In this document: in pieces, positions 37,287-46,591 of the stretch | Layout of the letters: every line of letters starts with the position of its first letter | How positions within the stretch are numbered: position 1 is the stretch's first letter | Assembly (NCBI RefSeq): GCF_001999725.1 | Contig: NZ_MDDP01000007.1 | Span: 1-46,591, forward strand | Source of the DNA: Cellulophaga omnivescoria | GTDB lineage: Bacteria; Bacteroidota; Bacteroidia; Flavobacteriales; Flavobacteriaceae | Length of the DNA stretch: 46,591 nucleotides | Direction: 5' to 3' | The notes under the pieces: model-generated | Databases searched by the model: none | What the model saw: only the letters and a program-made list of their open reading frames with translations | What the model was told of the DNA's origin: nothing | Position numbers and translations under genes: made by a program

Positions 37287-40200
37287 ATGGCTAGACCAAA
37301 GGATAATAATACAATAAAAAGGTTCGATAAAATTTCAATCGGATTGGCATCACCAGAAGCTATTTTGGCAGAGTCAAGAGGAGAAGTTTTAAAACCTGAA
37401 ACAATTAATTATAGAACCCACAAACCAGAAAGGGATGGTCTTTTCTGTGAGCGTATTTTTGGACCTGTAAAGGATTATGAATGTGCATGTGGAAAATACA
37501 AGCGTATCCGTTACCGTGGTATTGTTTGTGACCGTTGTGGGGTAGAGGTTACAGAAAAGAAAGTACGTAGAGATAGAGTTGGGCACATTAACTTAGTAGT
37601 TCCTGTAGCTCACATCTGGTACTTCCGTTCTTTACCAAATAAAATAGGTTACTTATTAGGATTACCTTCTAAGAAATTAGACATGATTATCTATTATGAG
37701 CGTTATGTTGTTATTCAGCCCGGTATTGCTAAAGGACCAGAAGGTGAAGAAATTCAGAAAATGGATTTCTTGACTGAAGAAGAATACTTAAACATACTAG
37801 AGTCTATACCAGTAGAAAACCAATATTTGGAAGATACAGATCCAAATAAGTTTATTGCTAAAATGGGGGCTGAATGTTTAATAGAGTTATTGTCAAGAAT
37901 TAATTTAGATGAATTATCATTTGAATTAAGACATAAAGCAAATACAGAAACATCTAAACAACGTAAAACTGAAGCGTTAAAACGTTTACAGGTTGTAGAG
38001 TCATTAAGAGAGTCTCAAGAAAATAGAGAAAATAGACCTGAGTGGATGATTATGAAAGTAATCCCAGTAATTCCACCAGAACTTAGACCTTTAGTGCCAT
38101 TAGATGGTGGACGTTTTGCAACATCAGATTTAAATGATTTATATAGAAGAGTAATAATTAGAAACAATCGTTTAAAAAGATTGGTAGAGATAAAGGCTCC
38201 AGAAGTAATTCTTAGAAATGAGAAACGTATGCTTCAGGAATCTGTAGATTCTCTTTTTGATAATACTCGTAAGTCATCTGCAGTAAAAACAGAATCTAAC
38301 AGACCTTTAAAATCTTTATCAGATTCATTAAAAGGTAAGCAGGGTCGTTTCCGTCAAAACTTACTTGGTAAACGTGTAGATTATTCTGCTCGTTCGGTAA
38401 TTGTTGTTGGACCAGAGTTAAAATTATTTGAGTGTGGTTTACCAAAAGATATGGCTGCCGAGCTTTACAAGCCTTTTGTTATACGTAAGTTAATAGAAAG
38501 AGGTATTGTAAAAACGGTTAAATCTGCAAAGAAAATTATAGATAAAAAAGAGCCAGTAGTTTGGGATATTTTGGAAAATGTTCTAAAAGGACATCCGGTA
38601 TTACTAAACCGTGCTCCAACGCTTCACCGTTTAGGTATTCAGGCGTTTCAGCCAAAACTTATTGAAGGTAAAGCAATACGTTTACACCCATTAGTTTGTA
38701 CGGCATTTAACGCCGATTTTGATGGGGATCAAATGGCTGTACATTTACCATTAGGTCCTGAGGCAATTTTGGAAGCTCAGTTGTTAATGCTTGCATCACA
38801 CAACATATTAAATCCAGCTAATGGTTCGCCAATAACAGTACCTTCTCAGGATATGGTTTTAGGTCTTTATTATATGACTAAAGAGCGTAAATCTACTCCA
38901 GAGGTGCCAATTAAAGGTGAAGGATTAACATTCTATTCAGACGAAGAAGTTGTTATAGCTTTTAACGAGGAAAGACTTGATTTGAATGCAGGTATAAAAG
39001 TTAGAGCAAAAGACTTTAATGAAGAGGGTGAACTTGTATACCAAATAATACCTACTACAACAGGTAGAGTTTTATTTAATATGATGGTGCCAGAACAGGC
39101 AGGTTATATTAATGATGTATTAAATAAAAAATCTTTAAGAGATATTATTGGTGGTATTTTGGCTGTTACAGACGTGCCAACTACTGCAGAATTCTTAGAT
39201 AAAATAAAAACTTTAGGATATGAATTTGCCTTTAAAGGTGGTTTATCTTTTAGTTTAGGAGATATTATTATCCCAAAAGAAAAACACGAAATGATTGCAG
39301 AAGCCAACGGTCAAGTAGACGGTATTATGGCTAACTACAACATGGGTCTTATTACTAACAACGAGCGTTACAACCAGGTAATTGATGTTTGGACATCTAC
39401 TAATGCAATGCTTACAGAGTTAGCAATGAAGCGTATTCGTGAAGATCAGCAAGGATTTAACTCTGTGTATATGATGCTAGATTCTGGTGCAAGGGGTTCT
39501 AAAGAGCAAATTCGTCAGTTAACTGGTATGCGTGGATTAATGGCTAAGCCTAAAAAATCTACTGCAGGTGGTGGTGAAATTATTGAAAACCCTATTCTTT
39601 CTAACTTTAAGGAAGGTTTATCAATTCTTGAATACTTTATCTCTACTCACGGTGCACGTAAAGGTCTTGCAGATACGGCTTTAAAAACTGCCGATGCAGG
39701 TTATTTAACTCGTCGTTTGGTTGATGTTTCGCAAGATGTTATCATTAACACTGAAGATTGTGGTACTTTAAGAGGTATAGAAGTTTCGGCTTTAAAGAAA
39801 AACGAAGAAATAGTTGAGTCTTTAGGAGCTCGTATTCTAGGTAGAATATCATTACACGATTTATTTGATCCAGTAACAGAAGAGCAATTATTATCTGCAG
39901 GGCAGTTAATAGTAGAGTCTGATGTTAAGAAAATTGAAGCATCACCAATAGAGAGTGTAGAAGTACGCTCTGCATTAACCTGTGAAGCAGAAAAAGGTAT
40001 TTGTGGTAAATGTTATGGTCGCAACCTTTCTACTAATAAAATGGTACAAAGAGGTGAGGCTGTAGGTGTTGTTGCTGCACAGTCTATTGGAGAACCTGGT
40101 ACACAGTTAACATTACGTACCTTCCACGTGGGTGGTATTGCAGGTAACATTTCTGAGGATAATAAATTAGAAGCTAAATTTGCTGGTATTGCAGAAATAG

Positions 40201-41585
40201 AAGACTTAAGAACTGTTAATGGTGAAGATAATGAGGGGAACAAAGTAAAAATTGTTATCTCTAGAACATCGGAAATAAAAATAGTTGATGCTAAAACAGG
40301 TATTACTTTAAGTACAAGTAATATTCCTTACGGTTCTCAGCTAGCTATAGAAAACGGTGCTAAAGTTGCTAAAGGAGATGTAATTTGTTCTTGGGATCCA
40401 TATAACGGTGTAATTGTATCTGAATTTACAGGTAAAGTTTCTTATGAAAATATAGAGCAAGGTGTTACATACCAAGTAGAAATTGATGAGCAAACTGGTT
40501 TCCAGGAAAAAGTAATTTCTGAGTCTAGAAATAAAAAGTTAATACCTACATTATTAGTTAAGAATAATAATGACGAGATATTACGTTCTTACAACCTTCC
40601 AGTTGGATCTCACATTATGGTGGATGACAACGATAAGGTTACTGAGGGTATGACATTAGTTAAAATTCCTCGTAAGTCTGCTAAATCTGGTGATATTACG
40701 GGTGGTCTTCCAAGAGTTACTGAACTTTTTGAAGCACGTAACCCATCTAACCCGGCAGTTGTTTCAGAAATTGATGGTGTTGTTTCTTTTGGTAAAATTA
40801 AAAGAGGTAACCGTGAAATTATTATAGAGTCTAAATTAGGTGATGTTAAAAAATATCTAGTGAAATTGTCTAATCAAATTCTTGTACAAGAAAATGATTA
40901 TGTTAGAGCTGGTATGCCATTATCTGATGGATCTATTACACCTGCAGATATCTTAGCAATTAAAGGCCCTTCTGCTGTACAACAATACTTAGTGAACGAA
41001 GTTCAGGAGGTATACCGTTTACAAGGTGTAAAAATTAATGATAAACACTTTGAGGTTGTTGTTAGACAAATGATGCGTAAAGTTCGTATACAAGATCCGG
41101 GTGATACTATTTTCTTAGAAAACCAATTGGCGCACAAAGAAGATTTTATCAAGGAAAATGATGAAATTTATGGTAAAAAAGTTGTAGAAGATGCAGGAGA
41201 TTCTGATAACTTAAAAGCTGGACAAATTATTACAGCCAGAGAGTTAAGAGATGAAAACTCAATCTTGAGACGTGCTGATAAATCATTAGTATCTGCTAGA
41301 GATGCTGTTGCAGCAACGGCAACACCAATTTTACAAGGTATTACTAGAGCATCTTTACAGACTAAATCGTTCATTTCTGCGGCATCGTTCCAGGAGACAA
41401 CTAAAGTATTAAACGAGGCAGCAGTAGCTGGTAAAGTTGATAACTTAGAAGGATTAAAAGAAAATGTAATTGTTGGACATAAGATACCTGCTGGTACAGG
41501 TATGAGAGATTATGATAGCATCATAGTAGGTTCTAAAGAAGAATATGATGAGATTATGGCTCGTAAAGAGGAACTTAAATTTTAA
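37287..41585 (+). CDS. rpoC: DNA-directed RNA polymerase subunit beta'
   Basis: 1432 residues. N-terminal zinc site ([20 protein letters not shown]), the catalytic Mg loop NADFDGDQM, the bridge and trigger regions and the second Cys cluster ([13 protein letters not shown]) are present. A DUF3467 gene begins only 5 bp after the stop. Confidence 0.98.
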   Translation: MARPKDNNTIKRFDKISIGLASPEAILAESRGEVLKPETINYRTHKPERDGLFCERIFGPVKDYECACGKYKRIRYRGIVCDRCGVEVTEKKVRRDRVGHINLVVPVAHIWYFRSLPNKIGYLLGLPSKKLDMIIYYERYVVIQPGIAKGPEGEEIQKMDFLTEEEYLNILESIPVENQYLEDTDPNKFIAKMGAECLIELLSRINLDELSFELRHKANTETSKQRKTEALKRLQVVESLRESQENRENRPEWMIMKVIPVIPPELRPLVPLDGGRFATSDLNDLYRRVIIRNNRLKRLVEIKAPEVILRNEKRMLQESVDSLFDNTRKSSAVKTESNRPLKSLSDSLKGKQGRFRQNLLGKRVDYSARSVIVVGPELKLFECGLPKDMAAELYKPFVIRKLIERGIVKTVKSAKKIIDKKEPVVWDILENVLKGHPVLLNRAPTLHRLGIQAFQPKLIEGKAIRLHPLVCTAFNADFDGDQMAVHLPLGPEAILEAQLLMLASHNILNPANGSPITVPSQDMVLGLYYMTKERKSTPEVPIKGEGLTFYSDEEVVIAFNEERLDLNAGIKVRAKDFNEEGELVYQIIPTTTGRVLFNMMVPEQAGYINDVLNKKSLRDIIGGILAVTDVPTTAEFLDKIKTLGYEFAFKGGLSFSLGDIIIPKEKHEMIAEANGQVDGIMANYNMGLITNNERYNQVIDVWTSTNAMLTELAMKRIREDQQGFNSVYMMLDSGARGSKEQIRQLTGMRGLMAKPKKSTAGGGEIIENPILSNFKEGLSILEYFISTHGARKGLADTALKTADAGYLTRRLVDVSQDVIINTEDCGTLRGIEVSALKKNEEIVESLGARILGRISLHDLFDPVTEEQLLSAGQLIVESDVKKIEASPIESVEVRSALTCEAEKGICGKCYGRNLSTNKMVQRGEAVGVVAAQSIGEPGTQLTLRTFHVGGIAGNISEDNKLEAKFAGIAEIEDLRTVNGEDNEGNKVKIVISRTSEIKIVDAKTGITLSTSNIPYGSQLAIENGAKVAKGDVICSWDPYNGVIVSEFTGKVSYENIEQGVTYQVEIDEQTGFQEKVISESRNKKLIPTLLVKNNNDEILRSYNLPVGSHIMVDDNDKVTEGMTLVKIPRKSAKSGDITGGLPRVTELFEARNPSNPAVVSEIDGVVSFGKIKRGNREIIIESKLGDVKKYLVKLSNQILVQENDYVRAGMPLSDGSITPADILAIKGPSAVQQYLVNEVQEVYRLQGVKINDKHFEVVVRQMMRKVRIQDPGDTIFLENQLAHKEDFIKENDEIYGKKVVEDAGDSDNLKAGQIITARELRDENSILRRADKSLVSARDAVAATATPILQGITRASLQTKSFISAASFQETTKVLNEAAVAGKVDNLEGLKENVIVGHKIPAGTGMRDYDSIIVGSKEEYDEIMARKEELKF

Positions 41586-41590
41586 GTTGT

Positions 41591-41902
41591 ATGAGTGATT
41601 CTAATCAAGATCAGAAACAAATAAATATAGAGTTAGATGAAAAAACTGCTGAAGGAGTTTATTCTAATTTAGCAATAATTAACCACTCTGTATCAGAATT
41701 TGTAGTAGACTTTGTTAGTTTAATGCCAGGAGCGCCAAAGGCAAAAGTGAAAAGTAGAATAATACTTACGCCACAACACGCCAAAAAGCTTTTAAAAGCA
41801 TTAAATGATAATGTTCAACGTTTTGAAAAGGCTCACGGAGCAATTAAAGATTATGAGCAGCCTTCAGTACCAATTAATTTTGGTCCAACAGGAGAAGCAT
41901 AA
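41591..41902 (+). CDS. DUF3467 family protein linked to rpoC
   Basis: A 103-residue soluble protein recognised as DUF3467 from its pattern (GVYSNLAIINHSVSEFVVDFVSLMPG, then RIILTPQHAKKLLKALNDNVQRFE). No catalytic motif, signal peptide or membrane segment. It is 5 bp downstream of rpoC and before the first terminator of the unit, so it is made with RNA polymerase. That position hints at a link to transcription, but the function is unknown. Confidence 0.88.
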   Translation: MSDSNQDQKQINIELDEKTAEGVYSNLAIINHSVSEFVVDFVSLMPGAPKAKVKSRIILTPQHAKKLLKALNDNVQRFEKAHGAIKDYEQPSVPINFGPTGEA

Positions 41903-41904
41903 TA

Positions 41905-41937
41905 AAAAAACCACGCAATTTGCGTGGTTTTCTTTTT
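41905..41937 (+). terminator. Terminator of the rpoBC transcript
   Basis: AAACCACGCA (41908-41917) pairs with 41921-41930 around a 3-nt loop, with flanking A and T runs. It starts 3 bases after the DUF3467 stop. Confidence 0.85.
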
Positions 41938-41954
41938 AATAAACAATGGGTAAT

Positions 41955-41988
41955 AAAAAAGCCAAACAATTTATGTTTGGCTTTTTTT
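41955..41988. terminator. Second, bidirectional terminator between DUF3467 and prfC
   Basis: AAAAAAGCCAAACA (41955-41968) pairs perfectly with 41975-41988 around a 6-nt loop. T runs on both strands make it a backup for rpoBC and the terminator for prfC. Confidence 0.85.
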
Positions 41989-42009
41989 ATTTTCTTGTAA
42001 CACTAATTG

Positions 42010-43599
42010 TTATTCAAACTCAGATGTAAAGTGTAGTTTTACACTTGGGTATTTTTGCTGTGTCATTTGTAAAGAGAACTGTGAGTCTGCTAAAAATACT
42101 AGTTTTCCAGACTTATCTTTTGCTAAAAACTTTTGTTTAACACGCTTAAATTCTTTAAACTCATCATTATTTTTGTCTGTAGGTTCTACCCAACAAGCTT
42201 TAAAAACAGGGAAATTCTCATAAGTACATTTGGCGCCATATTCATGTTCTAATCTGTATTGTATAACTTCAAACTGTAAAGCACCTACAGTACCAATTAT
42301 TTTACGTCCATTCATTTCTAAAGTAAATAATTGTGCTACACCTTCATCCATTAACTGATCTATTCCTTTATATAAAGGTTTAGCCTTCATAGGATCTGCA
42401 TTATTAATGTATCTAAAGTGTTCTGGACTAAAACTAGGTATACCTTTGTAGTGTAACTCTTCTCCTTCTGTTAACGTGTCACCTATTTTAAAATGCCCTG
42501 TATCATGTAAACCAACAATATCTCCTGGGTATGATATGTCTACTATTTCTTTTTTCTCAGCAAAAAAAGCATTTGGACTAGAGAATTTTAGTTTCTTTTT
42601 GTTTCTAACGTGTAAATAAGGCTTGTTGCGCTCAAAAGTTCCAGACACAATTTTAATAAACGCTAGTCTGTCTCTGTGCTTAGGATCCATATTAGCGTGT
42701 ATTTTAAAAACAAAACCTGTAAATTCTTTTTCGTTTGCTATAACCTCTCGTTCTTCTGCTTTTTTTGGTCTTGGAGAAGGAGCAATTTCAATAAAACAAT
42801 CTAATAGTTCACGTACACCAAAGTTATTTAAAGCAGAGCCAAAAAATACAGGTTGTTGTTCACTAGCTAAGTATTTTTCTTTACTAAATTCAGGGTAAAC
42901 CCCGTTTACTAGCTCCAAATCATCCCTTAAAGTTTGTGCGGCTTTTTCACCAATTACATTTTCGAGCTCAGGGTTTTGAACATCATCAAAAGCAATGGTT
43001 TCTTCAATGTTTTTTTTGCTGTCACCACTAAATAAATTTATATTCTTTTCGTATATATTATAAATTCCTTTAAAGTCGTAACCCATACCAATTGGGAAAC
43101 TTAATGGTGTAACAGATAAGCCTAATTTTTGCTCTACTTCGTCAAGCAAGTCAAAAGCATCTTTACCTTCTCGGTCTAATTTATTTATAAAAACAATAAT
43201 TGGTATTTTTCGCATTCTACATACTTCAACCAATTTTTCAGTTTGTTCCTCAACACCTTTTGCAACGTCAATAACAACAATAACACTGTCTACAGCTGTT
43301 AAAGTTCTAAATGTATCTTCAGCAAAATCTTTGTGTCCAGGTGTATCTAAAATATTTATTTTCTTATCCTTATATATAAAGGCAAGTACCGATGTAGCCA
43401 CGGAAATCCCTCTTTGTCTTTCAATTTCCATAAAGTCACTGGTGGCAGATTTCTTTATTTTGTTGTTTTTTACGGCACCTGCTTCTTGTATTGCGCCACC
43501 AAAAAGTAATAACTTTTCTGTTAGTGTTGTTTTACCAGCATCGGGGTGTGATATAATACCAAAAGTCCTTCTCTTTTGTATTTCTTTTTCAAAACTCAT
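42010..43599 (-). CDS. prfC: Peptide chain release factor 3
   Basis: A 529-residue translational GTPase that removes RF1/RF2 after peptide release. P-loop SHPDAGKTT (17-25), DTPGHKDF, NKLDREG and the RF3-type C-terminal domain (KFLAKDKSGKLVFLADS) are present. Length matches RF3 rather than EF-G. It is transcribed alone; a -7 box lies close upstream. Confidence 0.96.
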   Translation of the reverse strand: MSFEKEIQKRRTFGIISHPDAGKTTLTEKLLLFGGAIQEAGAVKNNKIKKSATSDFMEIERQRGISVATSVLAFIYKDKKINILDTPGHKDFAEDTFRTLTAVDSVIVVIDVAKGVEEQTEKLVEVCRMRKIPIIVFINKLDREGKDAFDLLDEVEQKLGLSVTPLSFPIGMGYDFKGIYNIYEKNINLFSGDSKKNIEETIAFDDVQNPELENVIGEKAAQTLRDDLELVNGVYPEFSKEKYLASEQQPVFFGSALNNFGVRELLDCFIEIAPSPRPKKAEEREVIANEKEFTGFVFKIHANMDPKHRDRLAFIKIVSGTFERNKPYLHVRNKKKLKFSSPNAFFAEKKEIVDISYPGDIVGLHDTGHFKIGDTLTEGEELHYKGIPSFSPEHFRYINNADPMKAKPLYKGIDQLMDEGVAQLFTLEMNGRKIIGTVGALQFEVIQYRLEHEYGAKCTYENFPVFKACWVEPTDKNNDEFKEFKRVKQKFLAKDKSGKLVFLADSQFSLQMTQQKYPSVKLHFTSEFE

Positions 43600-43615
43600 T
43601 TAAAAAAATTTGTTG

Positions 43616-43623
43616 CAAAAGTA
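43616..43623 (-). promoter_or_regulatory. -7 box of prfC
   Basis: Minus-strand TACTTTTG matches TAnnTTTG and ends 16 bases before the start codon. No TTG at the usual distance was found. Confidence 0.4.
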
Positions 43624-43976
43624 CGGTAAATAATAGAATGCTAATAACTCTGTTAACAAATATTAAGAGGTCAGATTATTAGATAGTTAACTTTTTTTAC
43701 TTTCGATAAAGTACCTTTTTTTTAGATAATCTAATTTCTGTAAAATTGCTTTAAGATATTTTTTTTGTTAAATTTTTAAAGGTGAAAGTTAAAAAATTAA
43801 CATTTAAACGATTAAATTTGCGCTTCAAAGAACGGATGTAACTTATAATATCAAAATTAATGTAGTATTTAAAAATAACTTTAACTTAGCATCCAGTTTA
43901 AGCAAGAAGTCCCAAAATCTTTTTAGGTAAACTTAACAAACAATGCCATGGTGATTAGTAACACTAACTATCATTT
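43624..43976. other. Intergenic region between prfC and the surface-protein gene
   Basis: About 350 bases of AT-rich DNA between divergent genes. It holds one TAAATTTG box on the plus strand (43813-43820) and a leader of about 150 nt with no ORF longer than 15 codons. I see no tRNA, strong hairpin or repeat in it. Confidence 0.5.
43813..43820 (+). promoter_or_regulatory. -7 box upstream of the repeat protein
   Basis: TAAATTTG matches TAnnTTTG, giving a long 5' leader of about 150 nt before the ATG at 43977. The -33 element is not clear. Confidence 0.4.
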
Positions 43977-46591
43977 ATGGAAAACTTTACTTTAGTATTA
44001 AGCAGGTCTTTTAATAAAAAAAGGGCACCTCTGTTTACGTTTTTACTTGTATTTATATTCTTTACATTAACTGTACACGCCAACTTTGGTCCTGGTGTAG
44101 ATACAGATGGTGATGGCGTTTTTGATCACATCGATATTGATGATGATAATGACGGAATTATTGATACGATAGAAGGAGATGGAGATGTAGATAAGGATGG
44201 AATACCTAATAGATTAGATATTGATTCTGATAACGATGGTATTTTAGATAACATTGAAGCACAATTATCAGTTGGTTATATTGCTCCAAGTGGTATAGAT
44301 TCTGACGGTAATGGTTTAGATGATGCTTACGAAGAAACACCAGGAAGCTGTGGTGGTTTAACACCTATAGATACAGATGGTGATACTAGAAAAGATTATT
44401 TAGATATAGATTCTGACAACGACGGAATTTTAGATAATGTTGAAGCTCAAACTACAAAAGAATTCACCCCGCCTTGTGGTATGGATTCTGCTCCAAAAAA
44501 TGGACTAGACGACCATTATGAAGATTATTGTGGAACAGGACAAGGAATTACTCCTGTAGACACAGATGGAGATTCTCACCCAGACTTTAGAGACATAGAT
44601 TCTGACGATGATGGTATTATAGATAATATTGAGGCACAAACAACAGATGGTTACATCGCTCCAAAGGGTAAAGATGCAAATTGTGATGGTTTAGATGATG
44701 CGTACCAGAGTTGCCCAGGATTGGGGTTAACTCCTGTTGATACAGACGGAGATAAGAAGCCGGATTTTAGAGATATAGATTCTGATAATGATGGAATTAC
44801 AGATAATACTGAGGCTCAAGGAGCTAATGCAATAATTAGCCCTTGTTCTTGTGATACAGATGGTAATGGTTTAGATGATGCTTATGAAACTACACCTGGA
44901 TCAGGAGAAGGTATAACACCAACAAATTCAGATTCAGACTCTAATCCAGACTTTAGAGACATAGACGCAGATAACGATGGTATTCCAGATAACGTAGAAG
45001 GTCAAACAACCGATGGTTACATAGCACCAAGCGGAAACGATTCAGATATGGATGGTTTAGATGATGCTTATGAAGGATCAGGAGACGAAGGAATTACACC
45101 AAACAATCACGATGGTGAGGATACGCCAGATTATATTGATTTGGATAGTGATAATGACACAGTACCAGATAACAATGAGGGTAACGACTTTAATTTTGAC
45201 GGAGAACCAGACCAAACATTTACAGGAGTAGATACAGATGGAGATGGTTTAGATGATGGTTATGAAGGAACAGATGTAAACGATGGTTTTGATGTTAATG
45301 ATGAAATTAACGATCCAGCAAACGATTTACCAGATACAGACGGTACAGAAGATGTAAACTACAGAGATTTAGATGACGACGGAGACGGCATAAATACACC
45401 AGATGAAGATGCAGATGGTAATGGTGACCCAACTAACGATGATACAGATGGTGATGGTACACCAGATTATTTAGATCCTACAGATGATAGAAAAGACACA
45501 GATGGCGATGGTGTTCCAGATGCTGTAGATTTAGATGATGATAATGATGGTATTTTAGATGCAGTAGAGGATCCAAACTTAGATGGCGATAATGATCCGT
45601 TAACAGATCCACTTGATACAGACGGAGACGGTATACCAAATCATTTAGATATCGATGCAGATAACGATGGTATTCCAGACAACGTAGAAGGTCAAACAAC
45701 TGATGGTTACATAGCACCAAGCGGAAACGATTCAGATATGGATGGTTTAGATGATGCTTATGAAGGATCAGGAGACGAAGGAATTACACCAAACAATCAC
45801 GATGGTGAGGATACACCAGATTATATTGATTTGGATAGTGATAATGACACAGTACCAGATAACAATGAGGGTAACGACTTTAATTTTGACGGAGAACCAG
45901 ACCAAACATTTACAGGAGTAGATACAGATGGAGATGGTTTAGATGATGGTTATGAAGGAACAGATGTAAACGATGGTTTTGATGTTAATGATGAAATTAA
46001 CGACCCAGCAAACGATTTACCAGATACAGACGGTACAGAAGATGTAAACTACAGAGATTTAGATGACGACGGAGACGGCATAAATACACCAGATGAAGAT
46101 GCAGATGGTAATGGTGACCCAACTAACGATGATACAGATGGTGATGGTACACCAGATTATTTAGATCCTACAGATGATAGAAAAGATACAGATGGCGATG
46201 GTGTTCCAGATGCTGTAGATTTAGATGATGATAATGATGGTATTTTAGATGCAGTAGAGGATCCAAACTTAGATGGCGATAATGATCCGTTAACAGATCC
46301 GCTTGATACAGACGGAGACGGTATACCAAATCATTTAGATATCGATGCAGATAACGATGGTATTCCAGATAACGTAGAAGGTCAAACAACCGATGGTTAC
46401 ATAGCACCAAGCGGAAACGATTCAGATATGGATGGTTTAGATGATGCTTATGAAGGATCAGGAGACGAAGGAATTACACCAAACAATAACGAAGGAGAGG
46501 AAACACAAGATTATATTATATTGGATAGTGATAATGAAACAGTACAAGACAAAAATTATACAATACTAACGAAAGCAGCAACCATACAAGT
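43977..46591 (+). CDS. Large secreted protein with Asp-rich calcium-binding (thrombospondin type 3-like) repeats, 3' end outside the window
   Basis: An open frame from ATG 43977 to the window edge (871 codons, no stop). Residues 1 to about 36 are a long signal peptide (basic NKKR, then [19 protein letters not shown]). The rest is tandem repeats with the DxDxDG calcium-binding signature: first about five units of some 62 residues ([39 protein letters not shown]), then 230-residue units repeated from residue 331. Scattered Cys residues occur only in the first block. Such proteins in flavobacteria are usually cell-surface adhesins or gliding/attachment proteins secreted by the type IX system, with a C-terminal sorting domain; that end is not visible here. 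Function as an adhesin is inference. Confidence 0.85.
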   Translation, partial: MENFTLVLSRSFNKKRAPLFTFLLVFIFFTLTVHANFGPGVDTDGDGVFDHIDIDDDNDGIIDTIEGDGDVDKDGIPNRLDIDSDNDGILDNIEAQLSVGYIAPSGIDSDGNGLDDAYEETPGSCGGLTPIDTDGDTRKDYLDIDSDNDGILDNVEAQTTKEFTPPCGMDSAPKNGLDDHYEDYCGTGQGITPVDTDGDSHPDFRDIDSDDDGIIDNIEAQTTDGYIAPKGKDANCDGLDDAYQSCPGLGLTPVDTDGDKKPDFRDIDSDNDGITDNTEAQGANAIISPCSCDTDGNGLDDAYETTPGSGEGITPTNSDSDSNPDFRDIDADNDGIPDNVEGQTTDGYIAPSGNDSDMDGLDDAYEGSGDEGITPNNHDGEDTPDYIDLDSDNDTVPDNNEGNDFNFDGEPDQTFTGVDTDGDGLDDGYEGTDVNDGFDVNDEINDPANDLPDTDGTEDVNYRDLDDDGDGINTPDEDADGNGDPTNDDTDGDGTPDYLDPTDDRKDTDGDGVPDAVDLDDDNDGILDAVEDPNLDGDNDPLTDPLDTDGDGIPNHLDIDADNDGIPDNVEGQTTDGYIAPSGNDSDMDGLDDAYEGSGDEGITPNNHDGEDTPDYIDLDSDNDTVPDNNEGNDFNFDGEPDQTFTGVDTDGDGLDDGYEGTDVNDGFDVNDEINDPANDLPDTDGTEDVNYRDLDDDGDGINTPDEDADGNGDPTNDDTDGDGTPDYLDPTDDRKDTDGDGVPDAVDLDDDNDGILDAVEDPNLDGDNDPLTDPLDTDGDGIPNHLDIDADNDGIPDNVEGQTTDGYIAPSGNDSDMDGLDDAYEGSGDEGITPNNNEGEETQDYIILDSDNETVQDKNYTILTKAATIQ
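44967..45656 (+). repeat. 690-bp tandem repeat, copy 1
   Basis: It begins GCAGATAACGATGG and encodes 230 residues in frame. It is about 99% identical to copy 2; single-base differences seen include GCC/ACC-type and GAT/GAC changes, mostly silent. Confidence 0.92.
45657..46346 (+). repeat. 690-bp tandem repeat, copy 2
   Basis: Same unit, offset exactly 690 bases from copy 1, keeping the reading frame. Confidence 0.92.
46347..46591 (+). repeat. 690-bp tandem repeat, copy 3 (partial)
   Basis: Nearly identical to copies 1 and 2 up to 46487. After that the match falls abruptly, with most early changes to A, up to the window end. Confidence 0.75.

Noticed and set aside
43948-43992. Short upstream ORF before the repeat protein
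   Set aside because: Fifteen codons in another frame, overlapping the real start, with no distinctive content.
45478-45720. Minus-strand ORF repeated 690 bp later (46168-46410) with His/Leu/Tyr-rich product
   Set aside because: It is the antisense of the Asp-rich repeats; the repetition simply reflects the 690-bp tandem repeat.
44967-46591. CRISPR-like periodicity
   Set aside because: The repeat is 690 bp, continuous and coding, with no short direct repeats separated by unique spacers.

Overview
The window is AT-rich chromosomal DNA from a member of the Bacteroidota, almost certainly a (probably marine) Flavobacteriaceae. The evidence is as follows. The order rpsU - xer - hpf - tRNAs - tuf - tRNA-Trp - secE - nusG - rplKAJL - rpoBC is flavobacterial. 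Many genes are preceded by the Bacteroidota promoter pattern (TTG, 19-20 bp, TAnnTTTG). Shine-Dalgarno sequences are almost absent, with one striking exception at rpsU. There are a TonB receptor with a CarboxypepD_reg domain, a SprB-type repeat and a giant calcium-binding-repeat surface protein. I cannot name the genus.

Layout. 1-5 kb: pyruvate carboxylase, a convergent outer-membrane protein and a 46-residue ORF. 5-11.4 kb: an ABC-F ATPase, then a three-gene unit of TonB receptor, secreted alpha/beta hydrolase and glycerophosphodiesterase lipoprotein. 11.4-18 kb (minus strand): a complete trpEGDCFBA operon preceded by a 17-residue leader peptide with three consecutive Trp codons and a perfect intrinsic terminator, i.e. 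an apparent ribosome-mediated attenuator. 18-21.1 kb: a MarR regulator with a YceI protein, then divergent rhodanese, DUF2851 and PspC-like genes. 21.2-26.4 kb: an RCK-type potassium channel, an AGCS amino-acid symporter with an unusual periplasmic extension, a ComEA-like helix-hairpin-helix protein and an acyl-CoA dehydrogenase. 26.5-41.9 kb: the translation/transcription core (bS21, Xer recombinase, hibernation factor, five tRNAs, EF-Tu, SecE, NusG, L11, L1, L10, L7/L12, RpoB, RpoC and a DUF3467 protein attached to rpoC). 42-43.6 kb: RF3 on the minus strand. 43.98 kb to the end: the 5' part of a huge secreted protein made of Asp-rich calcium-binding repeats, with a 690-bp tandem DNA repeat that runs into the window edge.

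How the parts work together. Most of the window is housekeeping. The most interesting signals are regulatory. The trp leader has a coherent geometry: Trp codons, an antiterminator strand containing the leader's own stop codon, a terminator, and a start codon only 5 nt from the promoter box. The rpsU gene is the only one I saw with a full AGGAGG, which fits autoregulation by bS21 in a lineage whose ribosomes normally hide the anti-SD. Two architectural oddities are the SprB-like plus lipoyl-like extension on the AGCS symporter and the near-identical 690-bp repeats in the surface protein. All calls come from reading the sequence; no database search was possible.
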